DNA of 64,000 nt, taken from positions 744,001 through 808,000 of the forward strand of contig QJPP01000002.1 of NCBI GenBank assembly GCA_003996215.1, written 5' to 3'. The notes below the pieces were generated by a model. That model ran no database searches. It saw nothing but the letters and a program-made list of their open reading frames with translations, and had not been told where the DNA came from. Position 1 is the stretch's first letter. Every line of letters starts with the position of its first letter. This stretch comes from Jaltomata sinuosa (lineage: Eukaryota; Streptophyta; Magnoliopsida; Solanales; Solanaceae). Below, in pieces: positions 22,039-31,205 of the stretch. A program made the position numbers and the translations under genes.

Positions 22039-22445
22039 TTAACATAAGATGGCAAGGTGTGTTCTTTAGCCATACTGGAAAATTCCCATGCATTTACTCT
22101 TCCAACTCCAGGCAGATCTAATTGTGACATAACAACAATAACAACCACTTCTTTTAGGACTTTGCTTTGAATTTGCCCATTTACTATCAGAGGAAATATT
22201 AGAATCCAAAAATGTTGGATTGTATATTAGTTTTGTAATTGTAATTAAGGTTTTTAATCAAGTGTGACACATAGTAAAAGCTAAATTACATTTTTGTTTT
22301 TCTCTTTTTGATGGATGCAATGTAAAAGTTCCAATGGCATAGTAATACTAGCATTTCTTTCTCTATTTCTTTTCCAAAGGTTGATAACAATATGTTTTCC
22401 TAAAGTTCTCTTTTAATCAGCAAAGTTTTTTTTTTGAAATGCAAA
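22039..22445. other. 3' flank of the RRM gene
   Basis: Probable 3' UTR and spacer. 'gacataacaacaataacaacc' near 22124 looks like a relic of the AAC/TTG tail of an RTE-like element. No gene seen. Confidence 0.4.
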
Positions 22446-22449
22446 ACAA

Positions 22450-22600
22450 AAGAAAGATTTAGCGTATAGGTCACGTGTTCGAGCCATGAAAGTAGTTACT
22501 AATGCATGCATTAGAGTAGGTTGTTTGCATCACATTTTTTGAGTTCGGTCTTTCCTTGGATCCTGCGTGAACGCGGGATGTTCTGTGCATAGGGATGTCC
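22450..22600 (+). mobile_element. Solanaceae-type SINE
   Basis: A B-box-like 'ggtcacgtgttcgagcc' near 22471 is followed by 'aatgcatgcattagagtagg', 'ttccttggatcctgcgtgaacgc' and 'gcgggatgttctgtgcat', the order found in full-length TS/SolS-type SINEs (consensus from memory). Ends are not sharply defined. Confidence 0.65.
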
Positions 22601-22727
22601 AGGTTCATCAGTATTTACTAACGATGGTTCTACACCAAAATATAAATTTTGCAGGCAATTGAAATTGCAACAAATATACTCTTTCTCCTAACCTCGAAAC
22701 ACCAAATGATGCAAAATATTTAGCTAG

Positions 22728-24029
22728 CGTTTGGTCATAAAGTTTTGAAGTAAATATTGAAAATGCATTTTCAAATATTTGTTTGGTCATGAAATTTGAA
22801 CAGATTTTGTAAATCTAATCTTTAAATATTTTCAAGTTGACTTCCACTCATAAAATTTTAAAACTTTTTCAAGTAAAATGTGTTACGACCGAAATAATCA
22901 GGTGTCACGCAGAAGCTAGCAAAGCAAACCTCGAAAGACGCCAAGTAAGAAGACAAACAAGAAATACACATTATCATCAACTCAAATTCCTTTCACTTGT
23001 GTGTACCTCCTTTTTATTCTGATTGAATTTTGTGAGGTTGTTTCTCTCTATATTTTGTACTCTCTTTTATATAGTGGATTGCTCATCTCCTGTTGTGGAT
23101 GTAGGTCGATTGATCGAACCACGTTAAATTATTATGTCTCTTGTGGTAAATTTCTCGTTTGTCTTCTTACTTGGCGTCTTTCGAGATTTGCTTTGCTAGC
23201 TTCCGCATGACACCCGGTTATTTCGGTCCTAACAAGTGGTATCAGAGCGAGGTCAAAAATGGGTGTTCATCTTGGTGGGTTCAGTTCTAGCCGCAACATA
23301 CTTGATGGTAATGAATAATTTTGTTTGAGAAATTTTATTGGAGTGTTACTCCGTATAGAGACAAAGATTTAATGGAGGAGATTCGGAGATGGAGATGCAT
23401 CTGTTGAAGATTATGTGAAGAAGGTGGAGCAAATTTATTTTGTCAGAAATTCAGGTCAAGGGGAGAATTGTTGGGTGTTAGCCCTGATTTTCTAACCATA
23501 ATTGGTTATTTCTTTTTGTAAAAGGAAAGCACAAATCTTCCATAATTGGCTAGTCCTTTTCCTTGTAGGAAAAGGTTTATGGCTCTATAAATAGAGGCTC
23601 ATTCTTCCTAACTTCGTAGCATCCACAATGTAGTCTTAAGGGCTTTGAGAGTTTTATTTAGGGGGAGAATTTGTGAGTCACAAGTGTTATGGTGTCACTT
23701 GTGTGAACCTCCTTTGTATTCAGAGTAAATTTTGTGAGGTTGTTTCTCCCGATATGTTGTACTCTCTTTTATATAGTGATTGCTCATCTCCTGTTGTGGA
23801 TGTAGGTCGATTGACCGAATCCCGTTAAATTATTGTGTCTCTTGTGGTATATTTCTTGTTTGTCTTCTTACTTGGCGTCTTTTGAGATTTGCTTTGCTAG
23901 CTTCCGCATGACACCTGGTTATTTCGGTGCTAACAAAATGCACGTCCAAACATAATTTCAAATTTCAAGAAACACAACTTCAACCACGCAAATTTTCAAA
24001 TTTCAACTTTGAAATCTATGGTCAAACGA
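22728..24029. mobile_element. MITE with GTTTGGTCATA-type ends, split by a copia-like insertion
   Basis: The left end 'gcgtttggtcata' (22728) and the right end 'tatggtcaaacg' (about 24017-24028) are near-perfect inverted repeats, and the flanking arms ('caaatatttgtttggtcat', 'aatttcaactttgaaa') also fold on each other. Without the copia-like insert at 22881-23935 the element would be about 245 bp. Confidence 0.6.
22881..23935 (+). mobile_element. Rearranged, internally deleted copia-like LTR retrotransposon
   Basis: The 3' LTR is 23469-23935 (467 bp, TGTTGGG...CTAACA) with a TATA box (ctataaatag near 23582). A purine tract aaggggagaat (23458-23468) precedes it. A 5' partial LTR (about 22995-23234) ends in TAACA and is followed by a primer-binding site TGGTATCAGAGC (23237-23248) matching initiator tRNA-Met. 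Only about 220 bp of internal DNA remains, starting like a gag gene (ATGGGTGTTCATCTTGG) and soon stopped. The left end (22881 to about 22973) is an inverted copy of the LTR's own 3' end. A 5-bp duplication AAATG flanks the whole at 22876-22880 and 23936-23940. It encodes no protein. Confidence 0.9.
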
Positions 24030-24569
24030 AAAGAAATTACCATATTTGTTTATGCATCCCTCAATAATGTGGTGAAATGGTAAATGTTTTGTCCATTAAT
24101 ACGAGGTTTTGGTTTTAATCCTAAGAATTATGTATTCTCGATGAAGAGCGTTAATACCCCGATAATAGACTTTCAATATCATAATCTGAATTAATCAGAC
24201 TAGTGAATTTCGAACTTTATTCGTTTCAATTTTTTTCCTTTTTTGAACACATTATCATCAACTCAAAATCCGTTTCCTTATTTCCTCATTGTCTTCAAAT
24301 ATTTTTCCCCCCTTAAGTTGGAGTGAGGATATATTAATTTATTATTAATCAAATCTTGATTTTCATAATGACAGCATAAAGATTGATTCATATATTGCAA
24401 CTAAGAAAAAAACAATTACGCGTGAAATAACAATTGATAATAATTCCAAGAAATGATGCTAGTGGAATTTAAATAAAAGTTAATTTTCTTTTAAAAAAAA
24501 TATTTTAAATCCTACTCTCTTTATTTCTTCCAACGGTATATCCACAGCTAAATTAAAGCTGGACTGAGA
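24030..24569. other. Intergenic AT-rich DNA
   Basis: No gene or clear element is seen. 'cattatcatcaactcaaaatcc' near 24249 recalls the short insert at 22972-22988 of the copia-like element. Confidence 0.4.
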
Positions 24570-25022
24570 TTTACATCAATTATCTCAAAATCCCATAAAT
24601 CATGAACTATTCGTAAGGAGATCAATACATTAAATATTGTCTTTATTAAAACTTGCCAACAATATTCTAATTCCTAGCGATCAGATAATTCTAGAAATAC
24701 GCTACTAACCAGCCCTGAAATCACGAAGATTATTCAGAAAAGAATCAAGAGAGGAACAAAATTATACTCACAAATATTCATCAACAAAATTTCTGTCATC
24801 ATTTAAAAAAAAAAAGAAATATCTACATTAGTTATCTCGAAATCCCATAAATCATGGAATATTCAAAAGTAAATCAAGGCATCAAATATTGTCTTTGTAA
24901 AAGTCTCCACCAAATATTCCTAGCTATCAAATATATCGCAGGGAAATAAAAATATATACTCACAAATATTTATTAATAAAATCTCTATTTCATCATTAAA
25001 AAAAAAAAGAAGATCTACATTA
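24570..25022. repeat. Diverged tandem repeat upstream of the SPH cluster
   Basis: Two copies, starting near 24570 and 24820, share 'tatctcaaaatcccataaatcatg', 'aaatattgtctttattaaaa' and 'ctcacaaatattcatcaacaaaat'. The second copy is shorter through internal loss. A third start ('agatctacattagttaag') appears at about 25013. Confidence 0.65.
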
Positions 25023-25184
25023 GTTAAGTTTCCAAACTCCAATAAGATCAGATATTCATTTTTACATGCCTTTTAAGTGTTGTGAAAATTTTGGAAATAA
25101 AATCAATTCCTTTCCCTAATTGACAACTACAAAACCAAGTAAAAATTATCACCCTTTTCATTAAAAAAAATGAAAATAATAATC

Positions 25185-25322
25185 ATGAATTCATTTAAAT
25201 TTTATCTCCCAATTAAAGCAACAAATAACTCACAAAATTATTTCAGAATCCTTTTTACATGCCTTATAAGTTTTGTGAAAATTTTGGAAATAAAATCAAT
25301 TTCTTTCCCCCTATTAAATTAA
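25185..25322 (+). pseudogene. Truncated SPH start copy 1 (45 codons)
   Basis: Opens with MNSFKFYLPI, identical to the first ten residues of the intact SPH gene 1 at 25608, then leaves homology and stops after 45 codons. It is a by-product of the tandem duplication of the SPH 5' end. It could act as a short upstream frame if transcribed. Confidence 0.75.
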
Positions 25323-25396
25323 CTAGTGAACCATGACAACTACAAAACCAAGTAAAAATTGTCACCCTACTCATAAAAAAAAACAAAATAATAATC

Positions 25397-25441
25397 ATGA
25401 ATTCCTTCAAATTTTATCTCCCAATTAAAGCAAAAAAATAA
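25397..25441 (+). pseudogene. Truncated SPH start copy 2 (14 codons)
   Basis: Reads MNSFKFYLPIKAKK then TAA. Same origin as the copy at 25185, 212 bp upstream. It precedes the real SPH start by 211 bp. Confidence 0.75.
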
Positions 25442-25553
25442 ATCACAAAATCATTTCAGAATCCTTTTTACATGCCTTATAAGTTTTGTGAAAATTTTGG
25501 AAATAAAATCAATTTCTTTCCCCCTATTAAATTAACTAGTGAACCATGACAAC

Positions 25554-25560
25554 TATAAAA
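25554..25560 (+). promoter_or_regulatory. TATA box of SPH gene 1
   Basis: TATAAAA, 48 bp before the ATG at 25608. The same context ('gacaactataaaaccaagta') precedes SPH gene 2 at a similar distance, which supports it. Confidence 0.65.
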
Positions 25561-25607
25561 CCAAGTAAAAATTGTCACTTTTTTCATACAAAAAATTGAA
25601 AATAATC

Positions 25608-25988
25608 ATGAATTCTTTCAAATTTTATCTCCCAATTTTTGTCCTTTTGCAAATTTTAACTTCTTCATTAGCAACACTTTATCCAGTTTCTGTTGCTAAT
25701 TTATTAAATGCTCCATTAACTATGAATTGCATAGCACAAGGTAAAAGTGTTGGTAGAGAAAATTCACCTGGTGGATTTGTACTTAATATGTCAATTGATA
25801 CAAGTGTTGATAATCCAAATGCTTCATGTGAATTGAGTTCTGGGAATTTACATGGGAATTTTGTTGTGTTTGATCCATCAAAAGAACCAAATAGATGTTT
25901 TAATGGTAGATGTCTATGGCAAGCTAGGCCAGATGGAATTTATCTTGTTATTAATGGCCAATTTAGTTTAGTGTATAAGTGGCCATAG
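25608..25988 (+). CDS. S1-type self-incompatibility protein homologue (SPH), gene 1
   Basis: A single-exon gene of 126 codons. Residues 1-23 (MNSFKFYLPIFVLLQILTSS...) form a signal peptide, so the product should be secreted. The mature part has the features of the plant self-incompatibility S1 family: about 100 residues, mostly beta strand, four Cys in the order MNC, ASC, RCFNGRC, the block GNLHGNFVVFDPSKEPNRC and a C-terminal W (YKWP). Possible N-glycosylation sites are NMS and NAS. An in-frame ATG 12 codons upstream (25572) exists, but the start at 25608 is preferred because it matches gene 2 (MNSFKFYLPI) and has a TATA box 48 bp upstream. Poppy S1 relatives act as pollen-recognition ligands; in other plants most SPH functions are unknown, so no specific role is claimed. 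Both its 5' and 3' ends are duplicated nearby. Confidence 0.88.
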   Translation: MNSFKFYLPIFVLLQILTSSLATLYPVSVANLLNAPLTMNCIAQGKSVGRENSPGGFVLNMSIDTSVDNPNASCELSSGNLHGNFVVFDPSKEPNRCFNGRCLWQARPDGIYLVINGQFSLVYKWP

Positions 25989-26156
25989 ATATGTAATTGA
26001 ATATTATTTGCAAGATGTTGTTAGTCATGAATAATTTTTGGTTGGAATAAATCATTTCTATCTTTTTAAGTATTAATTTTTCTTGTTTAACCATCTGGTA
26101 TTCAAACTTATAATTTAAATGTTTGTATATTAAAATCAGTCAAAAATCATAAGTTA

Positions 26157-26266
26157 ATGGACTTCATCTTGTTATTAATGGCCAATTTAGTTTAGTGTAT
26201 AAGTGGCCATAGATGCAATTGAATATTATTTGCAAGATATTGTTAGTCATGAATAACAATTTTTGG

Positions 26267-26318
<52 letters not shown>

Positions 26319-26410
26319 TTTTAAGTGTTTATTTTCTTGTTTAATCATCTGGTATTCTTCAAACTTATAATTTAGTGTTTGTATGTTAAAATCAATCAAA
26401 AATTATAAAT
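26157..26410 (+). pseudogene. Duplicated tail of SPH gene 1
   Basis: From 26157 the last 18 codons of gene 1 recur almost unchanged (GGA CTT CAT CTT GTT ... TAT AAG TGG CCA TAG, ending about 26211), followed by the same 3' flank ('gaatattatttgcaagat', 'gttagtcatgaataa'). The source segment is 25935-26130, so this is a tandem duplication with period about 222 bp. The AT microsatellite at 26271-26316 has expanded inside this copy. Confidence 0.85.
26271..26316. repeat. (AT)23 microsatellite
   Basis: Twenty-three uninterrupted AT units, within the duplicated 3' flank of SPH gene 1; the first copy has no such expansion at the equivalent place ('ggttggaataaatc'). Confidence 0.95.
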
Positions 26411-27553
26411 TGATTTGATTGTCACTTCTAACTTATGGTTTTACACTTTATAAGCGCTTTTGACTTGACCAATTTTTTTGCGATTTTATTCCTAATATTT
26501 TTCGTAATCTCAGAAATACTCTTCCTATGCAATCACTATATTCTATTTTTTTAATTTGATATGTTATATATAACTATAATAAAGAAAAATAATAATTTTA
26601 TTAAGAACTAAAAATTTATAAAAGAACAAACAATGAAATATTCTATGATTTTATCCCTAATACCTTTCGTAATCTCTGAAATACTCTTCCTAAAACATAA
26701 CTTTTAATTATCACTCTATTCTATTACCGTCACTCGTCCCTTTTTATAAAAGAAATACTTTTAAATATGTTTTTCTTAAAAATAATTTCAAGGACAATTC
26801 AATCAATTTAACTGAAAAATGTTTATCAATATCTTTTTATCACACACACTACTAGCTTATTATCAGTTTTGACATTACTAGCTTATTATCAGTTTTGACA
26901 TTTTTATCTAAACGTGGAATCGCTTATCTATAAATCAACTTCGACACTTAAAAATTAGCCCATGAAACATGATTTGTCCAACTCGTTCAAGTTTGAGCTG
27001 GTCATTTAACCCGTCCATTTATTAGCTCAATCTATCAAAAAGTAGAACTGATATATAGCTTAAACTGGCCCATGAAAAATCTTGTCAATATATTTTTAAT
27101 TTTTTATTTATTTATTTATTTGATATGTTATATATAACCATAATAATGAGAAAAAAAAATTATTAAGTACTAAAAATTTATTACTAAAAAATATAATGAA
27201 ATTAAAATTTAGTAAAAATTAGACGGTTTAAATTCTGACCCGCTTTTTAGATCATTTCTGCCCAAGTAAATTTTAGACGAATCCAAATGAGCCCTTTAGA
27301 TTTCCTTTCCATATGCATATACAAATGTTCATTATGTATTGCAACAGTTTTGGAAATATAATAAGTACTAAAAGTTTTATAAAAGAAATTAAAACTCAGT
27401 AAGAATTAGTCAGGTTGAATTCTGACCCGCTTTTTAGTTCATTTCAGCCTAAGTAAATTTTAGACAAATCTAATGCAGCCCAACTCACTCATTCGACGCC
27501 CCTACCAAATTCCTTTAGATTTCCTTTTCATATGCAGATACAAATGTTCATTA
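26411..27553. other. Intergenic AT-rich DNA between SPH genes 1 and 2
   Basis: No gene. Several short duplications are visible: 'cactactagcttattatcagttttgaca' is followed by a near-copy at 26855-26900; 'ttctgacccgctttttagttcatttc' near 27420 repeats 27233; 'atttcctttccatatgca' near 27300 repeats at 27520. Confidence 0.5.
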
Positions 27554-27805
27554 CTTTCTCCGTTCCTTTTTCGTTGTCATGATAAAACTTTGCACAACCA
27601 TTAAGAAAATTAATTAGGATTGTAATTTGACTCATATACCCCTTATTAATCTTTGTCTATTTATGTGTTTCTTAGTTCTAGAATACTTAATGCTAAGGGC
27701 AAAGTTGAAAAAAATTAATTAATTCTCTCTTGATTCTTTAAATTGACAAGTATTTTGGAACAACTATTTTTAGTATACATGACAGCTAAAAAGGAATGGA
27801 GAGAG
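27554..27805. mobile_element. Stowaway-like MITE, 252 bp
   Basis: Ends 'ctttctccgttcctttttcg' and 'aaaaaggaatggagagag' are inverted repeats flanked by TA (27552-27553 and 27806-27807). It lies about 200 bp upstream of SPH gene 2. Confidence 0.7.
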
Positions 27806-27951
27806 TATATATTACAGCATTTTTGGAAATACAATAAGTTACCTTCCCCCAATAACATTTTTGGAAATACAATAAGTTCCCTTCCCCCAATTTTAGTTAC
27901 CTTAAAACTTTTACTTACACAACTTACTTAACAAGTGAGCCACATGACAAC

Positions 27952-27958
27952 TATAAAA
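27952..27958 (+). promoter_or_regulatory. TATA box of SPH gene 2
   Basis: TATAAAA within 'gacaactataaaaccaagtaa', 53 bp before the ATG. It is shared almost word for word with the proximal promoter of SPH gene 1. Confidence 0.65.
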
Positions 27959-28010
27959 CCAAGTAACAATTGACACTCAATTCTCATGAAAACAACAAAT
28001 CAAAATAATC

Positions 28011-28391
28011 ATGAATTCCTTCAAATTCTATCTCCCAATTCTAATCCTTTTACAAATTCTAACTTCTTCCATAGCTACAATTTTCCCAGTATCCCTTTCT
28101 AGTCGATTAAACGATCCATTATCTCTCCAATGCGCGATCCAAGGTAAAAACGAAAGCAAAAGCAACGTTACTTCGCAGTTTGTTATTAATTTTTCTATAG
28201 ATACCAATGCTCCAAATCCAACAGCTTCATGTCAAATGACTACTGGAAATTTACATGGAAATTTTTTGTTGTTTGATCCTTCAAAAGATCCAGGAAGATG
28301 TTTCCTTGGAACATGTAATTGGTTAGCAACACAAGATGGACTTTCTCTTTTTATTGATGGACAAATAGTGTTACTTTATAAGTGGTCATAG
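28011..28391 (+). CDS. S1-type self-incompatibility protein homologue (SPH), gene 2
   Basis: A single-exon gene of 126 codons, the closest paralogue of gene 1 (same length, same first ten residues MNSFKFYLPI, same promoter). The signal peptide is about residues 1-23 (cleavage likely near SSIA). Four Cys follow the S1 pattern: LQC, ASC, RCFLGTC. Conserved blocks are GNLHGNFLLFDPSKDPGRC and DGLSLFIDG, ending YKWS. Candidate glycosylation sites are NES, NVT and NFS, different from gene 1, and the stretch after the first Cys (GKNESKSNVTSQF) is the most diverged. Predicted to be secreted; ligand or receptor partner unknown. Intact and probably functional. Confidence 0.88.
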   Translation: MNSFKFYLPILILLQILTSSIATIFPVSLSSRLNDPLSLQCAIQGKNESKSNVTSQFVINFSIDTNAPNPTASCQMTTGNLHGNFLLFDPSKDPGRCFLGTCNWLATQDGLSLFIDGQIVLLYKWS

Positions 28392-28830
28392 ATTTGTAGT
28401 TTTGTATGTGCAAGAAAAAATATTGGCAAGTTTTTAATTATTAGTCTATCTAGTATATTGGTTGAAATCATTTCTACTTTTTAATGTACTTATTTTGCAT
28501 GTCAAACTAAGAAGCTGAAAATTTAATGAAAAAGTAGTATCATATATGATATATCCCACATAACAATAGATAACAAAATAAAAAAAATGATTAATTTTTG
28601 TATAGATTGGTGGAATTGATCTAATATTGTTGATAATTGTATATAACAAAAATAAATAAAGGAAAAAAAGAAAAAAAATCCCATCATTTGATGTCAAGTT
28701 TATGACACAGACACAGACATAAAAGTTGGAGGGAAGCATGAGTGGCTTTCTCTGATGTCTCTCAAAGACTAGTAATTAAGTTCGACTCAAGCAAGTGAAA
28801 GGCATGACAAAGAGAGCGAGTTCAACTCGC
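28392..28830. other. 3' flank of SPH gene 2
   Basis: AT-rich, no gene seen. It leads into the minisatellite; a partial, diverged unit ('caagtgaaaggcatgacaaagagagcg') is recognisable at about 28792-28820. Confidence 0.45.
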
Positions 28831-29040
28831 AAACAATCAGCAAGTGAAAGACAAATATCCTTACGCTCCAATAAACAATCAGCAAGTGAAAGACAAATAT
28901 CTTTTCGCTCCAATAAACAATCACCAAGTGAAAGACAAATATCCTTTCGCTCCAATAAACAATCAGCAAGTGAAAGACAAATATCTTTTCGCTCCAATAA
29001 ACAATCAGCAAGTGAAAGACAAATATCCTTTCGCTCCAAT
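28831..29040. repeat. 42-bp minisatellite, five copies, open in frame on both strands
   Basis: Exactly five 42-bp units (28831-28872, 28873-28914, 28915-28956, 28957-28998, 28999-29040), each starting aaacaatcag and ending ttcgctccaat, with only one to three differences. Units 2 and 4 share 'tatcttttcg' and units 3 and 5 share 'tatcctttcg', suggesting doubling of an 84-bp pair. Because 42 is a multiple of three, frames stay open across it on both strands (14-residue repeats such as KQSASERQISFRSN on plus). No conserved protein is recognised. Confidence 0.95.
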
Positions 29041-29333
29041 ACTATTGCAAGGTTGTTACTATTGGTGGCTCACGAGTAACAAATAAACTAAGTATGACCA
29101 TCGATCTCTGTCACTCTTTTTTTAAGGCCCTTTTAAAAGAACATTGAACGTCCAATTTCATATAGCAGCTCTCTCCCCAGTCCATATTATGGTGTGAAGT
29201 TATTTTAGAAAAAATAATAGTTAATTAAAAAAATTGGAGAGAGCTCAGATACACAGGATTTCATCTTATATATCAGAAGGTAGTGAAGACCCTACTTCAC
29301 AAATTAGTGCAATTATCATCACAGCTCTCAGAT

Positions 29334-29404
29334 TGCACCAGCCGGGAATCGAACCCGGGTCTGTACCGTGGCAGGGTACTATTCTACCACTAGACCACTG
29401 GTGC
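29334..29404 (-). tRNA. tRNA-Gly (GCC)
   Basis: On the minus strand the sequence starts GCACCAG, has the D-arm TGGTCTAGTGGTAGAAT, an anticodon arm CCCTGCCACGG with GCC in the loop, a T-arm CCGGGTTCGATTCCCGG, and ends CTGGTGC plus discriminator A. All stems pair. A standard eukaryotic nuclear tRNA-Gly with no intron; CCA is not encoded, as expected. It stands alone between the minisatellite and the plastid insertion. Confidence 0.95.
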
Positions 29405-29839
29405 TTCTTGTTATATACACCCAACAAAAGTCTTAGACTAGGTATGCACTTTTTTTAAAGGATAGGGTGGGGATCGAAAGTTCGGTTCCTTCGCGAACGA
29501 AGTTCAGAATCAACAAGGGATCGAACTCTCACCAATAAGATTAAAGTTTAGATAGTCAATCGATCGAATTACTAAGATTTCTCAATTTATTTGTCACTTG
29601 ATATTTATACCAAATTAAGTAATTTAACATTAGTAGTTAAAAATTAAGGTGATTAAACATATTATTTGATAATGGCTGATCAATAAATACGAGCATAAAA
29701 AGAGCCGAAGAATATATAATATATGTATAATCCATGTATAATTATGTATAATCAGTATATAATTTATGTACATCAGATAAGAAAAGTAAACAGTAAATTC
29801 GTCTGGCTACTTTTGTGTGGGTAATGAAAGTTGGGAAAT
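29405..29839. other. Spacer after the tRNA-Gly
   Basis: AT-rich. 'ttcggttccttcgcgaacga' near 29481 is a short hairpin. 'tgtataatccatgtataattatgtataatcagtata' near 29725 is a run of tgtata words. No gene. Confidence 0.4.
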
Positions 29840-30315
29840 TTTGGAATAGTTGTACTTTTAGTCCCTTTACTAGTGATAAATTTTGATTGTAATCCTTGTA
29901 ATATTCGATTATCGCGTTTAACCTTTAATTAATTAAAATGTGTGTTTATATAGGTGCGGGAATTTTGGAATAATTGTAATTTTTGTCCCTCAGCTATTGA
30001 TAAATTTTGATTTTAATACTTGCAATTAAGCGCTTTAGACCTTTAATTAACTAAAATGTGTGTCTATATCCCCTTTATATATGTGAAATTTAAACTATAT
30101 TATCCTCAAATATATATGGAATAAGAGCGTTAAAAATTTAACATAACACATTAATAGTTGAGTAATTTAGTGCTTAATAATTCATTAAATTTGCAAAGAG
30201 GAACCAAAAGTGCACACATTTAGTTATTAAAGGTTAAATGTGTTCAAGCAAAATTACAAGGACCAGAATCACAATATATCAATATTTAAGAGACTAAAAT
30301 TGTTAATTTACCATA
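29840..30315. repeat. Foldback repeat family, three arms
   Basis: The phrase 'ttttagtccctttactagtgataaattttgatt' (left arm, 29855) is repeated directly near 29975 and in inverted form at 30180-30310 ('aggttaaatgtgttcaagcaaaattacaaggacc ... gagactaaaattgtt'). Relatives lie at about 35450-35580 and 45915-46075. This suggests a MITE-like foldback family; no target duplication was fixed. Confidence 0.55.
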
Positions 30316-30681
30316 AATTCTGATGGAACAAAAGGAAATTCTACCCATATAATGAGAAAATGATTTTTTACCCTTTTCCTTGAATAACAGAGAATAGGTA
30401 TAAGCAGATTGACAAATTAAAGTAAAAAAGAAAAAAATAGGAGGAAGAATATGTTACTACGGAAAAATTGAAATCTTAGATCAAAACATTATGTATAGAC
30501 GGTATGAACTGCCTAAACCATTACTATTATAATATAGAAATCAGTTTTGTTTCCAATCTAAATTAAGCTAGGAGTCTCATTAAGAGACCACTAGTTTGAA
30601 TTGACCAAGCAAAAATCTCATTCTTTTAGATTCGAACTAAGCCTTCGTAATTCGTATTTTTTTTCTAATCGAATTAAGGTT

Positions 30682-30941
30682 TTATTCATTGTTTATTTGA
30701 GGTAAATTCAAAATTGTTCGAATTGTGTAATCATCAATTACTGATATTGGTAAGCGATCCAAAGCGATTTGATTATAATTCAATTCGTGATGATCATAAG
30801 TAGAAAGTTCATATTCTCCGGTCATGATAAACAATTTGTTGGGCAATACTCAACGCAATTACCACAAAATATACAGATTCCAAAATCAATACTGTAATTA
30901 AGCAATCGTTTCTTTCGAATATCAGTTTCCAACTTCCAATC
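30682..30941 (-). pseudogene. ndhI: Nuclear copy of plastid ndhI, 3' fragment
   Basis: The minus strand encodes the C-terminal half of the plastid NADH dehydrogenase subunit [16 protein letters not shown], then the 4Fe-4S motif [15 protein letters not shown], then [20 protein letters not shown]. One base is missing near 30825, which breaks the frame, and there is no N-terminal half or organelle context. It is plastid DNA inserted in the nucleus and not functional. Confidence 0.88.
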
Positions 30942-31205
30942 ATTTTGATTTGCTTGTTCCTGAAACTATTTTATGGTATAGGCGTCGTAGAGAATTGAGA
31001 ATTTGAAGTTTTTTTAATTCTTTGAATTGAAATGGAGTCGGTAGAAATTCAGTATTTTGCAACAAAACCAAGATCACGGATAAATAGAAAATTTATTGAT
31101 AGAACCTTTTCAATTGTAGTCAATATCTTATTACGAGTAAATCCGACAACTTCAGGAGAAAAAGAGGCATATACCTATTACAGAGATGGTGTGATTTGAT
31201 TCTTT
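30942..31205. other. Unassigned middle part of the plastid-derived block
   Basis: Sequence between the ndhI and psaA pieces, with phrases such as 'tttattgatagaacctttt' and 'ttcaggagaaaaagaggcat'. The composition resembles plastid DNA (possibly a third fragment), but I could not name it. Confidence 0.35.

Larger units (their letters stand above)
25055..25607 (+). repeat. Tandem duplicated promoter and start region of SPH gene 1
   Basis: Units of about 211-212 bp repeat: each runs from 'tttacatgccttataag' through 'gaaaattttggaaataaaatc' and 'gacaactataaaaccaag' to ATGAATTC and the first ten codons of an SPH signal peptide. Start codons lie at 25185, 25397 and 25608, that is 212 and 211 bp apart. 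Only the last start leads into a full gene. The TATA-like word is TACAAAA in the two upstream units (25128-25134, 25341-25347) and TATAAAA in the gene-proximal one (25554-25560). Confidence 0.9.

Noticed and set aside
22039..24029. A complete, autonomous copia element
   Set aside because: Only about 220 bp lie between primer site and purine tract; no integrase or reverse transcriptase sequence is present.
28776..29086. Minisatellite as a CRISPR-like array or as a confirmed protein gene
   Set aside because: Units are head-to-tail with no unique spacers, so it is not a CRISPR array. Open frames on both strands follow from a unit length divisible by three and do not by themselves show coding.
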